From a virus: a DNA stretch of 24,911 bases. The DNA lies in the IMG/VR virus record IMGVR_UViG_3300030117_003289, positions 1 through 24,911 of that record. One strand, given 5' to 3'. Positions 7,508-17,787 of the stretch are shown piece after piece (positions within the stretch are counted from its first letter, which is position 1; each line of letters opens with the position of its first letter). Both the position numbers and the translations under genes were made by a program. The notes under the pieces are model-generated. The model was not told the DNA's origin and ran no database searches. It was given only the letters and a program-made list of their open reading frames with translations.

Positions 7508-8242
7508 ATGGCTGTAAATATAGATGATGTTTATCAAAAAGTTTTAGCTATAGCTAATAAAGAACAAAGAGGTTATATAACACCACAAGAGTTTAATTTA
7601 TTTGCTAATCAAGCTCAAAAAGAAATATTTGAACAGTATTTTTATGATTTAAATCAATTTAAAAGAGTACCTGGTTCTAGACAATACGAGTCTGACATGA
7701 CATCAATAATAAATGATAAACTCTCGTCGTTTACTAAACATGTTCCTTTGACAAGTGTAAGTGAAGAGTTTGGTATTCAGCAATTCAATGTTCCTGTTGA
7801 TTTTTATAGATTCCAAAATGCTAGAACAAGTTTTGATTTAGATGGTATTCATATAGAAAAATTAACTAAAACAAACTTTTTTAACGCGCGAACATCACCA
7901 CTAACAAAAGCTACGCGCGAAAGACCTTTAATGTATATTTCTGAACAAAACAATCAAATATTTATACAATCAAGCACTAATAGCCCTATACAAAGATTTA
8001 CCTTACAATATTTTAAAAAGCCAGAAAAACCTAATTGGACTTATATTATATCACCAGGTAGCCATACGGCTTTGTATGATGGATCAGCGGGTAATGCGCA
8101 AAATTTTGAATTACATCCGTCAGAAGAATCTGAATTAGTTTATAAGATATTAAAATTAGCGGGTATTTCCATGGTAAGAGATGATATTATGCGAGCAGGA
8201 CAAGGTATGGAGGCAATGCAAATTCAACAAGAAAAACAATAA
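7508..8242 (+). CDS. Probable head-tail connector / tail ring protein
   Basis: This 244-residue protein starts nine bases after the small Cys-rich gene. Its N terminus (DDVYQKVLAIANKEQRGYIT, then PQEFNLFANQAQKEIFEQYF) is a helical region that I associate with a ring protein of crAss-like and related phages stacking below the portal. A mixed beta region (residues about 85-180: FNVPVDFYRF, RPLMYISEQNNQIFI) and a C-terminal helical part ending in Gln/Met-rich sequence follow. The likely role is as a multimeric adaptor between portal and tail hub. Evidence is family resemblance by memory, length and position; the assignment to a specific ring is not possible from sequence alone. Confidence 0.62.
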   Translation: MAVNIDDVYQKVLAIANKEQRGYITPQEFNLFANQAQKEIFEQYFYDLNQFKRVPGSRQYESDMTSIINDKLSSFTKHVPLTSVSEEFGIQQFNVPVDFYRFQNARTSFDLDGIHIEKLTKTNFFNARTSPLTKATRERPLMYISEQNNQIFIQSSTNSPIQRFTLQYFKKPEKPNWTYIISPGSHTALYDGSAGNAQNFELHPSEESELVYKILKLAGISMVRDDIMRAGQGMEAMQIQQEKQ

Positions 8243-8246
8243 TTAA

Positions 8247-9758
8247 ATGGCATTATTAGACGACACTACACACAGAGACTATTATTTAAGTAATGATTTA
8301 GGTAGTTATCAATTTATATCTCTTGAAGACATAATAAATCAATTTATGATTGTATATGTTGGTGATCAAAAGATTATAAGTAACGCTAGTAAAGTAGATG
8401 TAGCTTTTTTTGCTCAGCGCGCTATGCAAGAATTATCTTTTGATACTTTTAAATCTGTTAAATCACACCAAATAGATTTACCACCATCATTGGTAATGCC
8501 ACTTCCTCACGATTATGTTAATTACACTAAACTATCTTGGGTAGATTCTTCTGGTGTAAAACATCCATTATATTATACTAAACATACTAACAATCCTTTT
8601 CAAATAAGTCAAGAAGACGATGGCACTTATACTTTTAATGAAAAAGCAGAAGAGGTTGTAGATGGTGATTTTGCAATTGGAGATTTTTCTGCTTGGCAAA
8701 AGAATCCCGATGTAGTTCCTTTTAAAATAATGGCTTCATCTAAAGTATCTTCAAATAAATTAGTTTTTTCACATAGAAGTAGAACTAATTACAACAATGC
8801 TAATTCAACGCCTGTAAATTGGGGTCATGTTATGTGTGTTTGGCAGGAGTTAGATGTTAGTGATAAAGAATATGTTACTATATCTGGCTCTGGAACAGCT
8901 GTTGATTTTTCTAGTGGTACTGGACCTGGTACACTTAGACTTGGATTAAGCACTACGGCTCCAGATCCTAATACTAATGATTTTGATTCTACAACAATGG
9001 GTCATGTGCCTTCACCAAATTCAAATGTAGATATTTTTGATTTACAAACAGATGATGGTGATGATAGTTATATAGAGTGGACAGTTGCTGGTGATAATAC
9101 AACAGAAAGATATTTAGAAAAAATAAATGTTCAAAACATAAGTACTGTATATGTGGTTGCGGTTTCTTTTCATAAATTTACCGGTGTAAATAATAATAGT
9201 TCAGGAGATGGAAACGCAGTAGAAACAAATAATATTGATGATATATCTGTTAGAAACTGGACATTTAACGATTATTTAAAAGCTAAAAAAGGTAATGAAA
9301 TAAATTCTTCAACTTGGAATAATTACAAGTCAACCACGCCTTCAGAAAACAACAGCGATGATTATGAAGATGATACTTACTGGCCATATGACGGTAATAG
9401 ATATGGACTAGAACCTTCTCACGCTCAAAGTAATGGTTCTTTTTATATAGACGATAGATTAGGTAGAATTCACTTTAGTTCTAATGTTAGTGGTAAAACA
9501 GTTATACTAGACTATATAAGTGATAGTCTTGGTACTGAAAAAGAAATGAGGGTACATAAGTTTGCGGAAGAAGCTTTATACAAATGGATAGCCTATGGTA
9601 TTTTATCATCAAGAATTAATACGCCAGAATATATAGTTCAAAGATTTAAAAAAGAAAAATTTGCAGAAACTAGAAAAGCAAAACTAAGGTTGTCAAATAT
9701 AAAATTAGAAGAAATCACTCAAATATTAAGAGGTAAATCGAAACAAATAAAACACTAG
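8247..9758 (+). CDS. Probable tail ring protein with inserted jelly-roll-like domain
   Basis: This 503-residue protein appears to have a split core. Residues 1-130 (ISLEDIINQFMIVYVGD, then VDVAFFAQRAMQELSFDTFK and LPHDYVNYTKLSWVD) and residues about 395-503 (NGSFYIDDRLGRIHFSS, RVHKFAEEALYKWIAYGIL) form a ring-protein-like body. Between them, residues about 136-336 look like a foreign beta-sandwich. It opens with VVDGDFAIGDFSAWQ and closes with NNIDDISVRN, the start and end signatures of carbohydrate-binding-module-type jelly rolls (nGdF...W ... iDDvsv). An acidic, Asn-rich linker (residues about 350-385) follows. The core would form part of the short tail, and the insert would project outward. 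It starts four bases after the previous stop. The ring assignment is an inference from position and resemblance to crAss-like proteins. Confidence 0.62.
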   Translation: MALLDDTTHRDYYLSNDLGSYQFISLEDIINQFMIVYVGDQKIISNASKVDVAFFAQRAMQELSFDTFKSVKSHQIDLPPSLVMPLPHDYVNYTKLSWVDSSGVKHPLYYTKHTNNPFQISQEDDGTYTFNEKAEEVVDGDFAIGDFSAWQKNPDVVPFKIMASSKVSSNKLVFSHRSRTNYNNANSTPVNWGHVMCVWQELDVSDKEYVTISGSGTAVDFSSGTGPGTLRLGLSTTAPDPNTNDFDSTTMGHVPSPNSNVDIFDLQTDDGDDSYIEWTVAGDNTTERYLEKINVQNISTVYVVAVSFHKFTGVNNNSSGDGNAVETNNIDDISVRNWTFNDYLKAKKGNEINSSTWNNYKSTTPSENNSDDYEDDTYWPYDGNRYGLEPSHAQSNGSFYIDDRLGRIHFSSNVSGKTVILDYISDSLGTEKEMRVHKFAEEALYKWIAYGILSSRINTPEYIVQRFKKEKFAETRKAKLRLSNIKLEEITQILRGKSKQIKH

Positions 9759-9761
9759 TAT

Positions 9762-12700
9762 ATGCCAGAAATTAAGCATAATTTTACCGGTGGTAAAATG
9801 AACAAAGATCTTGACGAAAGATTAGTTCCTAATGGAGAGTACAGACATGCGGAAAATGTACAAGTATCAACTTCAGATGGCTCAGAGGTAGGTACAGTTC
9901 AAAATCTATTAGGTAATTATAAAATACAACAAAATGTTCAAGATTCAATCATAAAGCCTGGTGGAATCTGCATAGGTTCTATAGCAGATGAAAAACACAA
10001 TGCAATATATTGGTTTTTAAGAAATCCAACCGTTGGTAGTGGAGCTGTCACTGATCTTGTTATGACAAACGAAATAGCGCAAAGTGGAAATACCGCAATA
10101 CCACCAGAAGGATTTTTTGACACTGTATTTCAGTCTGATAGTATAATGGAATTTAAGAATAATGAAGTTAAACCAGTCGTTATAGAAGCAGCACCTCTTT
10201 ACGCGAGCTTAGTTGGTAGTACCTCTCAATATCCAACTACCAAGCCCCCTTCGTTTTTTTTCAATCTTTCCACCACAGGTATGAGTGCTGTAACACCAGG
10301 TATGGTATTAACAAAAGTACATTATCTATCGGGAAATTATTCAGTTGGTGGTAATCCCACTGTTTCTGCTAGTTGGGATTTAACAAATGGTTTTGAATAT
10401 ATGGAGGTTAATGGGGTTGGTTCTGCTGCTACTATTACTACAGCGGTAGATAGTAGTGGTAACGCTATACAATATACTGATCCATGTTATATAACAGGCG
10501 TAGATCCATTAAATGGAATTTCGTTAAATGTCATGCCCGCAATGCTTTATGGTGTGGCGTTTCCTTCTTCTATTATTGGTATAAGTATAGTTATAGCTTT
10601 AGAATTTGAATCTCCTGTTGACGCTCAACCTCCATTAAACTTTCAACCAGATACTATAATAACAGGTGTAAACATTATAGATGATATGTTATTTTGGACA
10701 GATAACTATAACGAGCCTAAAAAAATAAATATATCTAGGTGTAAAGAGGGTACCGTTTTAATTAATAACAGCCCCGTAACATACGCTGCCACAAGACTTA
10801 TTAATGAAAAAAGAGATATAACATTTAATAATAATATATTATTAGAGGAAAAACATGTTACTGTAATAAGAAAAGCCCCTAGTAAAGCACCTGTTTTAGA
10901 TTTAAAAACAGAAAGAGATTATAGTGGTATTAATAACGCTATTCCAAAAGTTTATACTGGTGTTATAGAGGTAACGCCAGATCCATTTCCAAATCCAGCG
11001 GATAATGACGATATATTAGACTCAAATTCTTTAATACTGGATCCTTATGATTTTTCAGGAGTTAATATTGGTGATATTATTGATGTTAGAATAGATGAAG
11101 ATATATATCAAAATACTGAGTTTGATTTATTTGAATGGGCAGTTGGTAAATACGTCGCTATAAAAGAATACAACGAACTAGATGAAGCGCCATCTATACC
11201 AATAACAGATTATAGAATAAAAGCAGAAATAGTTGGTATTCCAAGTGGAAGTACCGTTTCTTCTACTGGTAGTCCTGTAGAGGTGAAATTAGAAATAACA
11301 TCAATAAATGGTTTTCCACCGGTTGCTGATCCAGCAATTGGTGTAAAAAAATACGCAATAGATTTATTTGATACTACAGAAAAATTATTTGAATTTAAGT
11401 TCCCAAGATTTGCAACAAGATATAAATATATTGACGGGGAATACTCTTCTTATTCTCCATTTACTCAAGTAGCTTTTTTACCTGGAGCCTTTGATTTTAA
11501 TCCAAAAAAAGGTTATAACCTAGGTATGACAAATCAAATTACCCAAATAGATGTTAAAAATTTTAGATTAAATGATACCCCTTTAGATGTTACTGAAATA
11601 GATATATTATATAAAGATGATAGATCTCCTAATATATATGTTGTAGATACTATTAAAAAAGAGAATAATCCCGAGTGGGATGACGACATATACACAGTGA
11701 CACATGAAACTATCAAAGCCACGCTTCCAGAAAATCAATTATTAAGACCTTGGGATAATGTACCTAAAAGAGCGTTAGCTCAAGAAATAACTGGAAATAG
11801 AATTGTATATGGTAATTATACACAAGGTTGGGATGTTTTAGATGGTGCTGGAAAAACATATACACCTAATTTTAGTATTGATTTAAAAAATCAAAACGAC
11901 ATTTTATCATGGACACCTACTCAAACAGATGCTGTTAAATCAATTAAATCATTAAGAGAATATCAATTAGGAGTTGTTTTTATAGATGAATATGGTAGAG
12001 AAACGCCTGTTATAACAAATCCTAGTGGTACATTTGAATTAAACCATGAAGAAGCTAAAAACTCTAATAGATTAAGTGTTAAGTTTACTAACGCCCCTCC
12101 TATTGATCAAAAATACTATAAGTTCTATATCAAAGAAACTTCAGGAGAATATTATAACTTAGCTATGGATAGATGGTTTGATGCTGCAGATGGAAATGTA
12201 TGGTTATCATTCCCTTCTTCAGATAGAAACAAGATAGATATAGATACTTTTCTAATATTAAAAAAAGCACAAGAGTCTAATACAGCAGTAGAGTCTAAAA
12301 CTAGATATAAGATTTTAGCGATAGAAAATAACGCTCCAGATTATGTGAAAACTAAAGTAACAAGACTGGTGAACATGAATCAAATTAATGCGGCGCTAGA
12401 ACCTCTTTTTGCACCAAATACAACGTCTGACAACCCGGTGTCTGGGACAGATAACTTTCAACTAAACTTTAACGCTTTAGCTTCTTCCACAGGTAACAAT
12501 TTACACGAAATAGATGATGGTGATCTGTATGTGTCTTTTGGAAATATTAGTGGCGCTGGATCGAGTAAAAAATATAGAATAACATCTATAACAGCAGATG
12601 ATGCGACCGCTTCAGATCCTAAGTATTATATTAAATTAGACGAGTTTTTGGGAGATGATGTAAATTTTATAACGGATGACCCCACTGGTATTAACTCAAC

Positions 12701-15700
12701 CGAGATTGTAGATGGTGCTAAAATACATATATACAAACATAAAGTAGAAAATCTACCAATATTTGATGGTAAGTTTTTCGTGAAAATATATATGGATGAT
12801 GGTTTTAGAAGAAATATAGCTTCTTTACAAGATACCACCACAGCTGGGGAGTGGAGAAGAGTAGCTTCAAAGAAAGTTTATTCTATGAGAAATAATGAGA
12901 TGCACTTACAAACGCATAGTGCTTGGGCCACTGGCCACGGTAACGATGTACAACCAGGCGACTCGTCGAATAAAGGTTTAAGTGCTTACTCTAAACTATT
13001 TGGTAAATACGCGTGTTATTTTAGATTATACAACTATGGTAATGATGAGTGGCCTAATAATAGTGCTACTTTCCCACTTGATATGTCAGCAAATAAATAT
13101 AGATTTGTATCTGCAAATAATCAAGGTACGGTAGGTGATTCAAGAGACGAAACTGTCAAATGGTATGATGAGTTTTTTAGATATACAGGTTTTGGAGCCG
13201 GCACAGATCAAACTTTAGCTATTTCTGGTATAAACGCAGCTGGAGATTCAGCTAGTGATTATCTTGATGCAAATAAACCAGCAGATACAAAGGCTCGTGA
13301 CAACGAAGTTTGGTTTTTAGATCTTAATAGGCACGTGGGAAGTATTACCGCTAGTAACGATGATTTAAACTGGTATCAAGTACCTAATATGACTCAAGCT
13401 AATCAGGCAAATCCATCAGCAGACGACTTTCCCATATCCTCTGGTAGTGTTGATGCTAACACAGATTGGCACTGGTTTAAGTTAACGCTTGGACCTATAT
13501 ATAAAAACAGATCTTACGGTACTAATAATTTACAGGGCGTATCAGCTATTAGTAGCAGTGAAAATGTATTTGATGATACACTTACTGGTAGTGCTTATGT
13601 AGATGGTTTATATGCTATTGGAACGGGTAATCCAGAGTATAACGACGGTGCTACACTTAGTTTTGTTGATAGATTAACTCCTGGTAGCACTTGGAGATGG
13701 GCAGAAGATCCTAAAGAAAAGTTATTCCATCTTAACCTAGGACAGGTGCAGCACCGTAATTTATTAAGATATTGGTCTAATAGAAACTTTGATCCAACAG
13801 TGGCGGGTGATGGTTTAAGAGAAAAAAATACGACCAATGATGAATATCCTACACATGCTGGTCAATTATCACCAAACTTTAATAAAAAATGGCAGTGGAT
13901 ACAGAGTCACGAAGAGCACTCCGGGCAGTTAGATTGGATTCCTTGCGACTCTGGTGGAGTGCAAAACAATATAGGACCTATAGATGGTGGAAAACATGTA
14001 ACATTAACAACCTCTACTATTGGAGCTGCGGATCATAGCAGCGGTTTATTTCCGTGTGGAAATAATGTGCAGCCTGGCGCAACAGGTGCCGATGGTGAAT
14101 CCTCAACTGGTATTGATAACTTCTTTGTTTATGTAACTAGAGACTCATGGGCTGGCACTACAGATAACCCAACACTTGACCAATTTGGTAATCCATGTAG
14201 GGTTTCACCTGGTTATGTTTGCGTTTATTATAAATTTAACGACGCGGATGAAGATATAATTTTTTTGGATGATAGTACTAGCAAACCTTGGTTAGTTGTT
14301 AGAAAAGTTGAAATAACAGATAGTCAAGGTAATCCTTTTTTACTTGTAGACGGTAGTAGTAATAGTATTCCGGCTGTAAAAATATATTTAACAGGTTACG
14401 TTGAAGCTTTAGACAAAACACACGTCTTTATACCAAAAGAAAACACAAGTATAAAGTTCCAACAAGCGACAATGAATGGTTATAGCCCAAATTCTGCTGC
14501 TAGAATAAGTATAAATAAAAGTGCTACAGGTCAAGGTGCTTTTACACCAGATCCAGACACAGGAACATTTCCAAATCCATCTTATACCACTGGGATAACT
14601 GAAAATTTACTTTATGCTGTTGGCTATACTATGGAATTTGTTGAGCAGTTTTATGACAACGAGGCTTTACCAGTAAATCCAGCTATATGGGAAACAGAAC
14701 CAAAAGAAACAACAGAACTAGATGTTTATTATGAAGCTAGTGATTTAATACCTTTTGATTTAAACACTCAAACAGATTCTAGTTTCTTCCCTTTAAAAAA
14801 CGAGGCAATAGGCGCGATTGATATTGGTACTTATGAAAATTGTACTATAATAACATCGTCAAATGTAACTGGTTTTACAATACCCTCTGGTACTCAAATA
14901 ACAAATATAGAAGAAGGAAATAAACTAACTATAAATTATGATTTATTTTGGGTGCTTGATCCACAGACTGGTCAGACATCATATAACTCAAATATTTCAT
15001 TTTCTGGTGCTGATCTTGTTCATATAACAAAACCTGATGGTACTATATTTTCAACTTACATCACAAGTCTTTTAGATACTGGAGATGGTGATTCTAGTTG
15101 TATTGTAGAAATAGCTGATCAAACCTGGTACTACAGGCATACTTTAAACTGGCACAATTGTTATTCTTTTGGGAATGGCGTTGAGTCTAATAGAATTAGA
15201 GATAATTTCAATTTACCTTTTATATCAAATGGTGTTAGAGCTTCTTCTACTATAGAAGAAAAGATTGAACCAGAGCACAGAGAGTATGGTTTAATATTTT
15301 CTGGATTATACAATGCAATTAGTTCTACTAATAACTTAAATCAATTTATACAGGCTGAAAAAATTACAAAAGATATAAACCCAGTATATGGTAGTATACA
15401 AAAACTACACTCGAGATCTACTGCCGATGGTGATTTAATAGCACTATGTGAAGATAGAGTTTTAAAAATATTAGCGACTAAAGACGCAGTATATAACGCA
15501 GATGGTAACCCCCAACTAACAGCTAATGTAAATGTACTTGGACAAGCTATTCCTTTTGTTGGGGAGTATGGTATATCTAAAAATCCCGAATCTTTTGCTA
15601 GTGAAAGTTACAGAATTTATTTTGCAGACAAGCAAAGAGGTGCTATTTTAAGGTTATCACAAGACGGTTTAACACCTATATCTGATCATGGTATGAAAGA

Positions 15701-16328
15701 TTGGTTTAGAGATAATTTAAAGCTTGTTCCAAATGAAACTGGAAAGTTAATAGGTAGTTATGATAGAAAAAAAGATGAGTATAATATAAATTTAAAAGAT
15801 ACTGTAAATGGACCATCTAATGGATTACTTTCTTTTAAAGAAGATGTAAGGGGTTGGATTAGTTTTAAGTCTTTTATAGAAATGGAAAGTGGCGTTAGTG
15901 TAGCCGGTGATTATTATACCTTTAAAGAGGGAAGAATATGGCAACATCATTGGGACGCTGGAGCTACTAGTAGTTTTAATAACTTTTATAATAGCACTAG
16001 TCCGTCTAAAATAACCGCGTTACTTAATGATTCTCCTAGTGTAATAAAAAGTTTCAAAACGCTATCTTACGAAGGCTCTCAAGCTAAAATAACTCAAGAT
16101 CTTCAAGATAATGAATACTACAACTTATTAACCAAATCAGGTTGGTATGTAGAAGAGATAAAGACAGACTCGTCTATGGGGCAAAACATTGAGTTCATAG
16201 AAAAAGAAAACAAATGGTTTAATTATATCAAAGGTAGTGTTTCAACGGCTAGTGGCGATGATGGCACTAAAGAGTTTTCTTATCAAGGTATAGGAGTAGT
16301 ATTATCTAAACAAATTAAAATATTATAA
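9762..16328 (+). CDS. Giant tail hub / muzzle-like stabilization protein
   Basis: At 2188 residues this is the largest complete protein here. Its N terminus (HNFTGGKMNKDLDERLVPNG, then EYRHAENVQVSTSD) is the hallmark, as I recall it, of the tail 'stabilization' or muzzle protein of crAss-like and related phages. Conserved blocks recur in the middle: LRPWDNVPKRALAQEITGNR near residue 660 and YQLGVVFIDEYGRETPV near residue 740. A C-terminal block at about residues 1873-1990 reads as beta-propeller-like (KLHSRSTADGDLIALCEDR, GQAIPFVGEYGISKNPESFA, YRIYFADKQRGAILRLS). Between about residues 1026 and 1500 lies a Trp/His/Tyr-rich, Asn/Ser/Gly-rich region unlike the conserved blocks, perhaps a lineage-specific insertion facing the host. 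There is no signal peptide. The role, closing the end of the short tail, is inferred. Confidence 0.68.
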   Translation: MPEIKHNFTGGKMNKDLDERLVPNGEYRHAENVQVSTSDGSEVGTVQNLLGNYKIQQNVQDSIIKPGGICIGSIADEKHNAIYWFLRNPTVGSGAVTDLVMTNEIAQSGNTAIPPEGFFDTVFQSDSIMEFKNNEVKPVVIEAAPLYASLVGSTSQYPTTKPPSFFFNLSTTGMSAVTPGMVLTKVHYLSGNYSVGGNPTVSASWDLTNGFEYMEVNGVGSAATITTAVDSSGNAIQYTDPCYITGVDPLNGISLNVMPAMLYGVAFPSSIIGISIVIALEFESPVDAQPPLNFQPDTIITGVNIIDDMLFWTDNYNEPKKINISRCKEGTVLINNSPVTYAATRLINEKRDITFNNNILLEEKHVTVIRKAPSKAPVLDLKTERDYSGINNAIPKVYTGVIEVTPDPFPNPADNDDILDSNSLILDPYDFSGVNIGDIIDVRIDEDIYQNTEFDLFEWAVGKYVAIKEYNELDEAPSIPITDYRIKAEIVGIPSGSTVSSTGSPVEVKLEITSINGFPPVADPAIGVKKYAIDLFDTTEKLFEFKFPRFATRYKYIDGEYSSYSPFTQVAFLPGAFDFNPKKGYNLGMTNQITQIDVKNFRLNDTPLDVTEIDILYKDDRSPNIYVVDTIKKENNPEWDDDIYTVTHETIKATLPENQLLRPWDNVPKRALAQEITGNRIVYGNYTQGWDVLDGAGKTYTPNFSIDLKNQNDILSWTPTQTDAVKSIKSLREYQLGVVFIDEYGRETPVITNPSGTFELNHEEAKNSNRLSVKFTNAPPIDQKYYKFYIKETSGEYYNLAMDRWFDAADGNVWLSFPSSDRNKIDIDTFLILKKAQESNTAVESKTRYKILAIENNAPDYVKTKVTRLVNMNQINAALEPLFAPNTTSDNPVSGTDNFQLNFNALASSTGNNLHEIDDGDLYVSFGNISGAGSSKKYRITSITADDATASDPKYYIKLDEFLGDDVNFITDDPTGINSTEIVDGAKIHIYKHKVENLPIFDGKFFVKIYMDDGFRRNIASLQDTTTAGEWRRVASKKVYSMRNNEMHLQTHSAWATGHGNDVQPGDSSNKGLSAYSKLFGKYACYFRLYNYGNDEWPNNSATFPLDMSANKYRFVSANNQGTVGDSRDETVKWYDEFFRYTGFGAGTDQTLAISGINAAGDSASDYLDANKPADTKARDNEVWFLDLNRHVGSITASNDDLNWYQVPNMTQANQANPSADDFPISSGSVDANTDWHWFKLTLGPIYKNRSYGTNNLQGVSAISSSENVFDDTLTGSAYVDGLYAIGTGNPEYNDGATLSFVDRLTPGSTWRWAEDPKEKLFHLNLGQVQHRNLLRYWSNRNFDPTVAGDGLREKNTTNDEYPTHAGQLSPNFNKKWQWIQSHEEHSGQLDWIPCDSGGVQNNIGPIDGGKHVTLTTSTIGAADHSSGLFPCGNNVQPGATGADGESSTGIDNFFVYVTRDSWAGTTDNPTLDQFGNPCRVSPGYVCVYYKFNDADEDIIFLDDSTSKPWLVVRKVEITDSQGNPFLLVDGSSNSIPAVKIYLTGYVEALDKTHVFIPKENTSIKFQQATMNGYSPNSAARISINKSATGQGAFTPDPDTGTFPNPSYTTGITENLLYAVGYTMEFVEQFYDNEALPVNPAIWETEPKETTELDVYYEASDLIPFDLNTQTDSSFFPLKNEAIGAIDIGTYENCTIITSSNVTGFTIPSGTQITNIEEGNKLTINYDLFWVLDPQTGQTSYNSNISFSGADLVHITKPDGTIFSTYITSLLDTGDGDSSCIVEIADQTWYYRHTLNWHNCYSFGNGVESNRIRDNFNLPFISNGVRASSTIEEKIEPEHREYGLIFSGLYNAISSTNNLNQFIQAEKITKDINPVYGSIQKLHSRSTADGDLIALCEDRVLKILATKDAVYNADGNPQLTANVNVLGQAIPFVGEYGISKNPESFASESYRIYFADKQRGAILRLSQDGLTPISDHGMKDWFRDNLKLVPNETGKLIGSYDRKKDEYNINLKDTVNGPSNGLLSFKEDVRGWISFKSFIEMESGVSVAGDYYTFKEGRIWQHHWDAGATSSFNNFYNSTSPSKITALLNDSPSVIKSFKTLSYEGSQAKITQDLQDNEYYNLLTKSGWYVEEIKTDSSMGQNIEFIEKENKWFNYIKGSVSTASGDDGTKEFSYQGIGVVLSKQIKIL

Positions 16329-16329
16329 T

Positions 16330-17781
16330 ATGTCAAACGGATATAATAATTCATCGGGCTTAACTGCTAGGACTTCTTTATCAAGTCGTTTAGGTAAAAC
16401 TATAACAGGTTTTAATTTAAATACAAGTGATATAAAATCCACTGGTGAAATCAGACCTTTTACAGTTACCGGTGCTAATGGCTGTGTATTTACTTTAATT
16501 ATAATAAACAACCATGATAACTATTATAATTTTGAAACTAAAGCATTTTCAACTACTCCAAGTAGATTAGAAAACGTAATGATTACAGGTACTTCTTACA
16601 AAGGTAGTATAAAGTTTCCGGCTCTTCCAGATTCTAACACAGACGAGTATACAATACATTTAATAGCAGATATCAGTAACAATACTTATCACTCGCCTTT
16701 TAGAGAGGTTAGATATGCAGATAATACTATAGATTTTAACTCTTCTACTGGTTCTGATTCTGCTGTAGTGATAAAAAAAATATATCAACATGCTGACAAA
16801 ACAGTTACGTTAACGGCTATTTCTCCAAACGGATTAACTGCTTTTGGTTCTCTTTCTATAACTAATGACACTGTAACTATAAGTGGTAGAAATAGTGGAA
16901 AAGCATTATCATTTACTGTTGTGGTTACGGCAGGTGCTACTAGAAATTTTGCTATAAAAAGACAGATTACAGAAAATGATTTTATAACTTACGTAGAAAG
17001 AACGATTGGAAGTGCTGCTTTACCAATAACAGGTGAAGATGTTAGTTCTTCAACTTATTTTAGATGGCCAATAAACAATGTTATTGGATTAAAAAACGGT
17101 ATGTTTGTAGTAGCAACTAATGTAACCTCTGGAACTCAAATAAGTGATTATATACAAACAATTAACGAAACAGTTGTAGATAGATCTTTAACTAAAGAAA
17201 AAAATATACTTCAAAAAATTTCCAAAAAAAATGTTGTAACTGTAAAAGAACCAGGCGTAAAAACCACTGGAGTGGCGACTGTTACAAACGGAGTAACAAC
17301 AAGTCAAGCGGGAGAAGTTGTTTTTTCTTTACAACAAGCAGACGCATTAAAAGATGATAATGTAAAGATATATGGCTATGGTCCTGGGAGTATAAAAAGC
17401 TTGTCAGGTTATAGCGTTAGATTATCTAATTTAAAAGTAGAGCTAACTGACGTCACCACTACAACAACAAGCACGGTTAGTAATAGCACTAGCGTACCTA
17501 TTGCAGAAAGAGCTGGTATAAGAGACGGTGTTAGTTCAGTTAGAGGTATAGGCATTGATACTTCCACAGCTGTACCCTATGTGGTTAGTGGCGCTGGAAC
17601 TGTTAGTGGCGCTGGAACAGTAGTTCTTAGTAGCGCACAAACGCTAGAAAGTGGTTCAACATTAACTTTTAATGGGACGAGTAGAATAGCGACAATAACT
17701 GGTGATATAGAAATAATTGAAGCTGGTGCGTCAGATGTAGTTATACGTATTGATTTAGAGAAAATTTTAACAGCAACATAA
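16330..17781 (+). CDS. Beta-rich structural protein, possible tail or fibre component
   Basis: This 483-residue protein starts one base after the stop of the giant tail protein. It is rich in Thr, Ser, Val, Gly and Asn with alternating hydrophobic residues, which suggests extended beta structure. Recognisable stretches include GEIRPFTVTGANGCVFTLII near residue 37 and KTVTLTAISPNG near residue 157. A Ser/Thr-rich linker (TTTTTSTVSNSTSVP, residues about 377-391) and a C-terminal beta segment with a duplicated VSGAGT hexapeptide follow. There is no enzymatic motif. Composition and place after the tail hub suggest a virion surface or tail-attached protein, perhaps involved in adsorption, but I do not recognise a specific family. 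Confidence 0.55.
   Translation: MSNGYNNSSGLTARTSLSSRLGKTITGFNLNTSDIKSTGEIRPFTVTGANGCVFTLIIINNHDNYYNFETKAFSTTPSRLENVMITGTSYKGSIKFPALPDSNTDEYTIHLIADISNNTYHSPFREVRYADNTIDFNSSTGSDSAVVIKKIYQHADKTVTLTAISPNGLTAFGSLSITNDTVTISGRNSGKALSFTVVVTAGATRNFAIKRQITENDFITYVERTIGSAALPITGEDVSSSTYFRWPINNVIGLKNGMFVVATNVTSGTQISDYIQTINETVVDRSLTKEKNILQKISKKNVVTVKEPGVKTTGVATVTNGVTTSQAGEVVFSLQQADALKDDNVKIYGYGPGSIKSLSGYSVRLSNLKVELTDVTTTTTSTVSNSTSVPIAERAGIRDGVSSVRGIGIDTSTAVPYVVSGAGTVSGAGTVVLSSAQTLESGSTLTFNGTSRIATITGDIEIIEAGASDVVIRIDLEKILTAT
17584..17619 (+). repeat. Two tandem 18-base units (VSGAGT)
   Basis: The unit gttagtggcgctggaac(t/a) occurs twice in direct succession, identical except for the last base, and encodes VSGAGT VSGAGT in frame. 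The near-perfect DNA identity suggests a recent slippage duplication in the beta-rich C-terminal part of the 483-residue protein. Confidence 0.85.
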
Positions 17782-17787
17782 TAAAAT

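Noticed and set aside
13908-13919. SHEEHS in the 2188-residue protein as a metallopeptidase site
   Set aside because: The spacing is H-E-E-H, which matches neither HExxH nor HxxEH, and the surroundings are not helical.
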